DNA of 13,063 nucleotides from Accumulibacter sp031732815 (GTDB lineage Bacteria; Pseudomonadota; Gammaproteobacteria; Burkholderiales; Rhodocyclaceae): positions 1 to 13,063 of the forward strand of contig NZ_JAVMKF010000305.1 of assembly GCF_031732815.1 (NCBI RefSeq). Direction: 5' to 3'. Below, piece after piece: positions 1 through 6,453 of this stretch. The notes under the pieces were generated by a model. The model was not told the origin of the DNA and ran no database searches. It was given only the letters and a program-made list of their open reading frames with translations. How positions within the stretch are numbered: the stretch's first letter is position 1; each line of letters begins with the position of its first letter. The position numbers and the translations under genes were made by a program.

Positions 1-1854
1 CCCGAGGAACTCTACCAGCGAATTCGGCAGGGCTTTTCGATGCCGAACATCAACACCCCCTCGGTCCTGCATCACCAGCAATGGTATCTGAACCACCCTG
101 AATCGCTGCGCCGCATGGTCGAGCGCAGCAGTCGCTATCTGCATCACATCGTCGAGGAAATTGAAAAGCGCGGTATGCCGATGGAGCTTGCCTTGCTGCC
201 GATGGTCGAGAGCGCTTACAACCCGACGGCCTACTCGCGCAGCCGCGCGTCCGGCCTGTGGCAGTTCATTCCGGCCACCGGCAAACAGTACAAACTGGAG
301 CAAAACTGGTGGCTGGACGCACGCCGCGACATCATCGCGTCCACCGCTGCGGCGCTCGACTACCTGCAGTACATCTACGAACTGCACGGCGACTGGCACC
401 TGGCGCTGGCCTCGTACAACTGGGGTGAAGGTGCCGTCGGCCGCGCCATCAACAAGAACAAGGCGGTGGGGCTGCCAACCGATTATCTCAGCCTGAGCAT
501 GCCCGACGAAACCAGGCAGTATGTGCCAAAACTGCAGGCGCTGAAGAACATCTTCAGCAATCCGAAAGTACTCACCAATCTGAACCTCCGCGGCGTCCCG
601 AACCGGCCGTATTTCGCCACGGTCACGAAAACGGCAAACATCGACGTCAAGCTGGCCGCCAAGTTGGCCGAAATGCCAGTCCAGGAGTTCGTTGCGCTGA
701 ATCCGGCGCACAACCGCCCAGTCATCAAGTCGGAAACGCCGCTGGTCATCCCGGCCGACAAGGTCGACCGCTTCATCAACAACCTGGAGGCGCATGAGGA
801 AAGCGAGCAGCCTCTCGCTTCCTGGCAAGCCTACACGCTGCGACCAGGCGAAACGCTCGAGCAGGTGGCTGCGCGCTTCGGCATGACGGTAGCCGCACTC
901 AAGGCAGTTAACGGAATCAACGGCAAAGCCAGGGTGGCGGCGGGCCAGCCCCTGCTGGTCGCGGGCAAGGAGGGTGCTGACGCTGCTGACCTGGCTGGCC
1001 TGCCGGAACCGCCGGCGATTGCTGCGGCGAGCAGCGAGCCGCCACGCCCACTCGTCCAGCCGCGCCAGCCGGAGCCCGTCCACGTCCAGACGCCGACAGT
1101 GACACCGCGTGTGCACGTCGTGCGCAAGGGTGAAACGCTGTTCAAGGTCGCCCAGCAGTACGGAATGACGACGGCTGAGCTTAAGGACACCAACAAGCTG
1201 CGCGCAGACAAGGTGACTCCAGGAACGCGGCTGACGGTTGTCGTTCCTGCCGCCAGCAGCAAACTTGCCAGCCGAGAGCCACAACGCGTCGCCGCAGCCG
1301 AGCTTGAAAGTAGATCTCCAAACGCGCGCAGCACGCCGGCCGTCACAACCGAAGTGCGTAGAACGCACACGGTCAGCAAGGGCGAGACCTTGCTCAAGGT
1401 CGCACAGCGCTACGGCATCGGCTTGAGTGAACTGAAACAGCTCAACAGGATTCGTAACGACCATGTCGTTCCGGGTACCAAGCTCGCGATCGCTACGCCA
1501 GGCGGCAGCGCAGCGGGGCGCCCGCCAGCCGAGCTCGCCGAGAACGACAACCGGCGTGCGCGGACTGCCGATTCCCGCTTGACGCTGGCCAAGGTGGAAA
1601 GCAGGAAACCCGACAGCAAGAACGAAGCGAAGACCAGCCGCAAGACCGAAGCGACCACGGCGGCGGCGCATACTGGCGCCCGGAAGCCGGCCCGGCTGGC
1701 CCAGTACACCATTCGCCGCGGCGATACCTTGGCTTCGATTGCGCGCCAGTTCCGGGTCGACGAAGACGACCTGTTGCGCTGGAACCGCCTGCCGGCACGC
1801 TCGATCAAAGCCGGGCAGACCCTGACCATCCAGCTCGTACAGAACACGCTCTAA
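1..1854 (+). CDS. mltD: Membrane-bound lytic murein transglycosylase D, 5'-truncated by the window edge
   Basis: MltD cleaves the glycan backbone of peptidoglycan between MurNAc and GlcNAc, forming 1,6-anhydro ends; it acts in the periplasm. The reading frame is open from base 1, and the 13 residues before the first ATG (base 40) already look like MltD, so this ATG is not the true start; the signal peptide and N-terminus lie outside. Numbering from that ATG, the SLT/lysozyme-like fold spans about residues 20-165, with the catalytic Glu57 in LLPMVESAYNP, then GLWQFIPATG and the ASYNWGEGAVGRA motif. Four LysM peptidoglycan-binding repeats follow at about 265-307, 359-401, 443-486 and 556-601, each starting in the style of HVVRKGETL, joined by linkers rich in Ala, Pro, Arg and Ser. 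The gene ends in TAA and converges on the peptide importer operon. The family call is very secure. Confidence 0.95.
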   Translation, partial: PEELYQRIRQGFSMPNINTPSVLHHQQWYLNHPESLRRMVERSSRYLHHIVEEIEKRGMPMELALLPMVESAYNPTAYSRSRASGLWQFIPATGKQYKLEQNWWLDARRDIIASTAAALDYLQYIYELHGDWHLALASYNWGEGAVGRAINKNKAVGLPTDYLSLSMPDETRQYVPKLQALKNIFSNPKVLTNLNLRGVPNRPYFATVTKTANIDVKLAAKLAEMPVQEFVALNPAHNRPVIKSETPLVIPADKVDRFINNLEAHEESEQPLASWQAYTLRPGETLEQVAARFGMTVAALKAVNGINGKARVAAGQPLLVAGKEGADAADLAGLPEPPAIAAASSEPPRPLVQPRQPEPVHVQTPTVTPRVHVVRKGETLFKVAQQYGMTTAELKDTNKLRADKVTPGTRLTVVVPAASSKLASREPQRVAAAELESRSPNARSTPAVTTEVRRTHTVSKGETLLKVAQRYGIGLSELKQLNRIRNDHVVPGTKLAIATPGGSAAGRPPAELAENDNRRARTADSRLTLAKVESRKPDSKNEAKTSRKTEATTAAAHTGARKPARLAQYTIRRGDTLASIARQFRVDEDDLLRWNRLPARSIKAGQTLTIQLVQNTL

Positions 1855-1856
1855 GC

Positions 1857-1880
1857 GGTGAGGGCAGCACTGCCCTCGCC
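1857..1880. terminator. Hairpin between convergent mltD and yejF, possible bidirectional terminator
   Basis: A 10-bp stem with one T-G wobble (GGTGAGGGCA pairing with TGCCCTCGCC) encloses the loop GCAC, starting 3 bases after the mltD stop codon. No run of T follows on either strand, so it is not a classic intrinsic terminator; it may protect the 3' ends or act with Rho. The position between two convergent genes supports an end-of-transcript role. Confidence 0.5.
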
Positions 1881-1893
1881 TGCCGCGCCGCAT

Positions 1894-1918
1894 GCGACAG
1901 GCAGGAGCGGCTGTCAGC
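1894..1918. other. Second, weaker hairpin just past the yejF stop
   Basis: GCGACAG (1894-1900) can pair with CTGTC-A-GC (1911-1918) with one bulged A and a 10-base loop. It abuts the yejF stop codon on the minus strand. There is no T-tract. It may be part of the same convergent 3'-end region as the stronger hairpin beside it; the evidence is only the base pairing. Confidence 0.25.
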
Positions 1919-1919
1919 G

Positions 1920-3968
1920 CTAGCCGTAGAGATGGCAGTTGACCGTGTGCGTCGCGCTCAAAGCAGTCGCTGCCGGGTATTGCTCGCGGCATGAAGCGCT
2001 CGCTTGCGGGCAACGCGGATGGAAATGGCAGCCTGCCGGTGGCTTGGCGGGTGAAGGAAGTTCACCCGCCAGGCGAATGGCTTCCCGCTCTTCGCCCAGC
2101 CGCGGACTGAGCACGGCGGAAAGCAAGGCGCGCGTGTAGGGATGCTGCGGCGAACGAAGCACATCGTCGACCGTACCGCTTTCGACGATTCGGCCAAGGT
2201 ACATCACTGCGACCTCGTGCGCCAAATGGTCGACGACGGCAAAATTGTGCGTGATGAACAGGTAGGCCAGACCCAGATCGGTCTGCAATTTGGCCAGCAA
2301 GTTGAGAATCTGCGCCTGGACCGAGACGTCGAGCGCCGAAGTCGGTTCGTCGCAAACCACCAGGCTCGGTTCGACCGCCAGGGCGCGTGCGATTGCGATG
2401 CGTTGTCGCTGACCACCCGAGAATTCGTGCGGATAGCGCTGGATGACCGCCGGATCAAGGCCAACCTGCTGCAGAACCTGGGCGATTGCCTCGCCACCTG
2501 CGCCTGCCGCCGGTGCGGCGAGTGCCTGCAGCCCTTCGCCAATGATCTCGCCAATCGACGAGCGCGGATCAAGCGAGGCAAACGGGTCCTGAAAAATCAT
2601 CTGCATACGGCGACGGAAAGGTCTTAGCGCGGCGCCCGACATGCCGCACAAGTCTTGCCCGGAGAGCCGGACGGCGCCGCTGGTCGGCGCGACAAGCTGC
2701 AGAATCGCCTTGCCGACCGTCGTCTTGCCGCAACCTGACTCGCCGACGAGTGCCAGCGTGCGCCCGCGCTGCAGGCGGAGCGAGACGCCGTCGACCGCGC
2801 GCACGTGGCCAACGGTACGCTGCAGGATGCCACGCCGAATGGGAAAATGGACGCACAGGTCGTGCACAACGAGCAGCGGAGCGACCCCCTCGATGGGCTC
2901 TTCCGGGCGGTCAGCGCACGCGGGCGCTGCGCTGCTGGCCGCGCCCGCGCGGCTAGGCGATTCAGCCAAACCGACAAGATGGCAGCGCACACGGTGGTCG
3001 ACGTCGACTGAGGTCCATCGTGGCGTTTCGGCCCTACACAGCGCCCAGGCATGCGCGCAGCGCTCGGCAAAGCGACAACCGGGCGGCATCGCCGAAAGTG
3101 GCGGCACCTGACCTGGTATGGTCGCCAGACGTCCGCCACGCCCGGCCAGATCGGGCAAGGCGGCAAACAGGCTCTGCGTGTACGGATGCCGAGGCGAAGA
3201 AAAGAAAGCCTGGCGCGGCGCTTCCTCGACGATTTCACCGGCATACATGACCGCGACGCGACTCGCCATGCGCGCGACGACGCCCAGGTCGTGCGTGATC
3301 AAGAGAACGCCCATACCCCGCTGGCGCTGGATGTCGCGCAACAGATCAAGGATTTGCGCCTGAATGGTGACATCGAGTGCGGTCGTCGGTTCGTCGGCAA
3401 TCAACAGGCGTGGCTCGCCCGCCAGCGCCATCGCAATCATCACCCGCTGCTTCATCCCCCCCGAAAGCTGAAACGGGTACTCGCTCAGGCGGCGCTGCGC
3501 GTCGGCGATGCCGACCGCCTCGAGCAACTCGCGCGCGCGCACCTGGGCCGCCTGCCCGGTTACCGCGAGATGACGGGCAAGGACTTCAGCGAGTTGCCGG
3601 CCGACGGTCAATACCGGGTTGAGGCTGGTCGCAGGTTCCTGAAAGATGATGGCGATGCCCCCGCCGCGCACGCCGCGCATCTCTGCTTCGGGCAAGTCGA
3701 GCAGACTGCGCCCGGAAAAAATCACCTCGCCACCCGTGATTCGACCGGCTGGCGGCAACAGGCGCAAGGTGGCGAGTGCCGCCGCCGATTTGCCGCAGCC
3801 CGACTCGCCAAGGAGTGCCAGCGTCTCGCCTGCAGCGACGCGGAAATCGACGCCGTCGACCGCCGCGAGGAGCGCGCGCTGCGCGGCAAACGCCACGCGT
3901 AGTCCGCGCACCTCGAGCAGGACCGCGCCGTCGATGGCACGCACGCCGTGCTTCTCCGCGGCGCTCAT
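1920..3968 (-). CDS. yejF: Peptide ABC transporter, fused two-domain ATP-binding protein (YejF/DppDF type)
   Basis: This cytoplasmic ATPase powers the importer encoded by the genes just upstream. One 682-residue chain holds two complete nucleotide-binding domains. First: Walker A GESGCGKS (54-61), Q-loop Gln110, signature LSGGMKQR (168-175), Walker B LLIADEP (188-194), H-loop His226. Second: Walker A GESGCGKT (409-416), Gln460, FSGGQRQR (516-523), LVVCDEP (536-542), His574. Each is followed by an OppD/DppD-type C-terminal domain with four cysteines in the same spacing (298, 304, 311, 329 and 647, 653, 660, 678). An Ala/Ser/Pro-rich linker (about 335-362) joins the halves. It is longer than E. 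coli YejF (about 530 residues), largely because both halves keep the C-terminal domain. The ATG overlaps the stop of the upstream permease in an ATGA, which suggests coupled translation. All catalytic motifs are intact. Confidence 0.95.
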   Translation of the reverse strand: MSAAEKHGVRAIDGAVLLEVRGLRVAFAAQRALLAAVDGVDFRVAAGETLALLGESGCGKSAAALATLRLLPPAGRITGGEVIFSGRSLLDLPEAEMRGVRGGGIAIIFQEPATSLNPVLTVGRQLAEVLARHLAVTGQAAQVRARELLEAVGIADAQRRLSEYPFQLSGGMKQRVMIAMALAGEPRLLIADEPTTALDVTIQAQILDLLRDIQRQRGMGVLLITHDLGVVARMASRVAVMYAGEIVEEAPRQAFFSSPRHPYTQSLFAALPDLAGRGGRLATIPGQVPPLSAMPPGCRFAERCAHAWALCRAETPRWTSVDVDHRVRCHLVGLAESPSRAGAASSAAPACADRPEEPIEGVAPLLVVHDLCVHFPIRRGILQRTVGHVRAVDGVSLRLQRGRTLALVGESGCGKTTVGKAILQLVAPTSGAVRLSGQDLCGMSGAALRPFRRRMQMIFQDPFASLDPRSSIGEIIGEGLQALAAPAAGAGGEAIAQVLQQVGLDPAVIQRYPHEFSGGQRQRIAIARALAVEPSLVVCDEPTSALDVSVQAQILNLLAKLQTDLGLAYLFITHNFAVVDHLAHEVAVMYLGRIVESGTVDDVLRSPQHPYTRALLSAVLSPRLGEEREAIRLAGELPSPAKPPAGCHFHPRCPQASASCREQYPAATALSATHTVNCHLYG

Positions 3969-5413
3969 GCGGAACCTGCCAGGCGCGGATCAAACGCCTC
4001 GCGCACGGCGTCCGCGAGCAGATTCGCCGCCAGAACCAGCACCAACATGAAACTGAAGGCCGCGCTCAACGACCACCACACCATCGGCTCGCGTGCCAGT
4101 TCCATGCGCGCGTTGTTGATCATCGTGCCAAAGCTGATCATCGTCGGGTCCACGCCAATGCCCACGTAGGAAAGCACCGCCTCGGCCAGGACCAGGCTGG
4201 AGAAATCCATGACCAGCGCAATGATCACGATGTGCATCAGATTCGGCACGATATGGCGGGCGATGATGCGCAGATCGGCAACGCCAAAAGCCTGCGCGGC
4301 CTGGATGAACTCGAGTTCGCGCAGTTTCAGCGTTTCGCCACGCAGCAGGCGGCAAAGGCCGGTCCAACTGGTCAGGCCGAGAATCAGGCACAAAGCCAGC
4401 AGGCGCAGGTCGGCGCGTTCAGCCGCGGTGGCAAACCACTGCGGATGCGTATCAATCAGGACCTGCATCATCAGCACCGCCGCGGCAATCAGCAGAACGC
4501 CAGGAATCGAACTGAGCGTGGTGTAGAGGTATTGGATCAGGTCATCGACCCAGCCGCGGAAGTAGCCGGCCATGACGCCCAGCACGACAGCCAGCGGCAA
4601 CATGACAAGCGTCGTCACCAGCCCGATGACGAGAGCAGTGCGAACGCTCTTGAGAATCTGGTAAAGGACATCCTGCCCTACCTTGTCGGTCCCGAAGATA
4701 TGATAGTCGTCGGCCAGGCCAGCCAAGGACAAGGCGCAGGCGAGCACGCAGGCCAGCGCAATGAGCACCGCGTTCCAGGCGAATTCGGTCTGACCGCGCC
4801 AGATACAACGCCAGGCGGCGAGCAGCGTGCAGTTTCCAGCTCGTGCCAGTGCGGCCACCGCAACGCCGGCAAGGGCACACCAGATCGCCGCCGCGAGAGC
4901 CAGTGCGCGCAGCAAACGCTGCGCGATGTCGGCGTCACGCCGCGCTTCGTCGTCACCCAGATGAGCGCCACCGAACTTCAGGCGCGGATAGTCGCGAACC
5001 TGACGAACACGGCCGTCAGCCGTGCGCAGATCGATCGCCTCCTTGGCATAGGCGCGCGTTGCCAACGGCTCGGAATAGGTCTTCTCGCTGCGCGCGCGCA
5101 GTGAGGCGACCAGCCAGTCGAGCAGCGAAAGCACCTCGACTGAGTACGCCGTGCCCTGACGATTGGCGGCAGCCGTCGACTCAGCGGATGGTGCGACCAG
5201 GGCCGGGCGATAGTGGAGCGAGTCGAGCAGACCGATCGCGCCGAAGACGAGCAGCACGGTAGCCGAAGCCATCCCGCTCCGGTGGCTGCCGACGCGCCGC
5301 CAGGCCGAGCGCAGCAGCGGGCTGCGGGCGGAAAGCCAGGCGAGCGCAAGCGAGGCGGCAACCAGCCCCCAGATGAGCAGATCGGACCAGAGAAGGACGG
5401 GAAGGAAGTCCAT
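3965..5413 (-). CDS. yejE: Peptide ABC transporter permease, YejE/OppC type, with long N-terminal extension
   Basis: This is an inner-membrane permease half of the peptide importer. The C-terminal portion is standard: an OppC-style FGTDKVGQDVLYQILKSVRTAL segment begins at residue 240, several membrane spans follow, the EAA loop that contacts the ATPase lies near 366-391 (EFIQAAQAFGVAD), and the end, ADAVREAFDPRLAG, resembles YejE. The chain is 482 residues, against about 340 for E. coli YejE. The excess is N-terminal: hydrophobic stretches at about 10-27, 50-66, 168-190 and 211-233, and a polar, probably periplasmic, stretch at about 67-165 between the second and third. I do not recognise that stretch. 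The ATG shares one base with the yejB stop (TGATG) and has no clear Shine-Dalgarno sequence, so coupling is likely. The family is secure; the exact YejE orthology is less so. Confidence 0.9.
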   Translation of the reverse strand: MDFLPVLLWSDLLIWGLVAASLALAWLSARSPLLRSAWRRVGSHRSGMASATVLLVFGAIGLLDSLHYRPALVAPSAESTAAANRQGTAYSVEVLSLLDWLVASLRARSEKTYSEPLATRAYAKEAIDLRTADGRVRQVRDYPRLKFGGAHLGDDEARRDADIAQRLLRALALAAAIWCALAGVAVAALARAGNCTLLAAWRCIWRGQTEFAWNAVLIALACVLACALSLAGLADDYHIFGTDKVGQDVLYQILKSVRTALVIGLVTTLVMLPLAVVLGVMAGYFRGWVDDLIQYLYTTLSSIPGVLLIAAAVLMMQVLIDTHPQWFATAAERADLRLLALCLILGLTSWTGLCRLLRGETLKLRELEFIQAAQAFGVADLRIIARHIVPNLMHIVIIALVMDFSSLVLAEAVLSYVGIGVDPTMISFGTMINNARMELAREPMVWWSLSAAFSFMLVLVLAANLLADAVREAFDPRLAGSA

Positions 5414-6390
5414 CAGGCGAAGCGTATGCGCGGGTCGACGAGCGTGTACGACAGATCGGTCAGGATAAGGCCAACGATGTAGAGCACCGATCCGATGAAG
5501 ACCATCGCGCGCACAACGGCAAAGTCCTGCGCGTTGATCGCGTCTATCGTGTAGCTGCCAAGTCCCGGGATGCCGAAGAACGATTCACTGAGCAGCGATC
5601 CCATGAATAACAGCGGGATGACGACAACGACGCCGGTGAGGATCGGAATCAGGGCATTGCGCAGAACGTGCCGGAAGAGAACGACGACTTCGGACAGTCC
5701 CTTGGCACGCGCCGTGCGCACGTAGTCCTTGGCGATCTCTTCGAGAAACATCGTTCGATACCAGCGCGTCGATGCGCCGATCCCGGAAACGACACCAATC
5801 ACCACCGGGAGAATGAGAAACTTCCAGGCGTCGACGCCGCCCGCGTAGCCTGAGATGGGCACCAGCCGCCACAGCTTGCTGACCAGATACTGACCGCCGA
5901 TGATGTAGAACAGACCCGAGATCGACATCATCGCGACGCAGACGACAACTCCCCAGAAATCAAGCGCTCCGGCACGGAAAAAGGTCAACAGCAGGGCAAA
6001 CGAGACGCTCACCAGCAAACCGAGAACGAAGGTCGGCACTGCAATCGCCAGCGACGGTCCCATGCGCAAGCGAATTTCCCGCGCAATGTCACGGCCATCC
6101 TCGGCGCGGCCGAAGTCGCCAGCGAACATGCGAACCGACTTGGCGAAGAAAATCGTCTCGGTGACGACGCCGACGCCAGCCGCTGCGGGGTTGATGAACA
6201 ACGGCCGATCGTAGCCGCGCTCGGCTTTCCACTTGGCAATTGCCTCGGGCGTCACGCGTTTGACGCCCAACTGCATGCGCGCCATGTCGTCGGGTGTATT
6301 GACAACGAAGAAAAGCGCGAAGGTGATCAGGTTGACGCCGATCAGAATGGGCAACGCATAGAGCAGACGGCGGACGATGTAGGCAAGCAT
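5413..6390 (-). CDS. yejB: Peptide ABC transporter permease, YejB/DppB type
   Basis: This is the second inner-membrane permease of the importer. The 325-residue chain starts with the family's usual first helix (MLAYIVRRLLYALPILIGVN), then a periplasmic segment (about 31-110) with the PLF region after GYDR, five further hydrophobic spans, and the EAA loop at about 217-247 (DYVRTARAKGLSE). The C-terminus, SYTLVDPRIRF, closely resembles that of YejB. The start is supported by GGGAG six bases upstream of the ATG. The gene follows the binding-protein gene after a 63-base gap and overlaps the next permease by one base. It is a little shorter than E. coli YejB (about 364 residues). Assignment to the peptide/nickel permease family is firm; the YejB name rests on the order of the four genes, the fused ATPase and the C-terminal motif. 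Confidence 0.93.
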   Translation of the reverse strand: MLAYIVRRLLYALPILIGVNLITFALFFVVNTPDDMARMQLGVKRVTPEAIAKWKAERGYDRPLFINPAAAGVGVVTETIFFAKSVRMFAGDFGRAEDGRDIAREIRLRMGPSLAIAVPTFVLGLLVSVSFALLLTFFRAGALDFWGVVVCVAMMSISGLFYIIGGQYLVSKLWRLVPISGYAGGVDAWKFLILPVVIGVVSGIGASTRWYRTMFLEEIAKDYVRTARAKGLSEVVVLFRHVLRNALIPILTGVVVVIPLLFMGSLLSESFFGIPGLGSYTIDAINAQDFAVVRAMVFIGSVLYIVGLILTDLSYTLVDPRIRFA

Positions 6391-6396
6391 GCTCGA

Positions 6397-6401
6397 CTCC
6401 C
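6397..6401 (-). promoter_or_regulatory. Ribosome binding site of yejB
   Basis: GGGAG on the minus strand lies six bases before the yejB ATG. It matters because the two downstream genes lack good sites of their own and probably rely on ribosomes loaded here. Confidence 0.6.
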
Positions 6402-6428
6402 GCTCGTCAAACCCGGGCAGCCGCGCGC

Positions 6429-6448
6429 CGCACGCAGACCATCGTGCG
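6429..6448 (-). other. Intercistronic hairpin after the binding-protein gene
   Basis: CGCACG pairs perfectly with CGTGCG around an 8-base loop, five bases after the binding-protein stop codon and inside the 63-base gap before yejB. No T-tract follows, so it should not fully terminate. Hairpins at this spot in importer operons (malE-malF is the known model) stabilise the binding-protein message and raise its level over the permeases; that role here is an inference. Confidence 0.4.
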
Positions 6449-6453
6449 CTGCA

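Noticed and set aside
3051..3902. A 283-codon open frame antisense to yejF
   Set aside because: It lies fully inside the first ATPase half on the opposite strand and shows no recognisable motif.
3776..5104. A 442-codon open frame antisense to the yejE-like gene
   Set aside because: Its sequence is rich in Arg, Gln and His with no family likeness, typical of antisense shadow frames; the permease on the other strand is clear.
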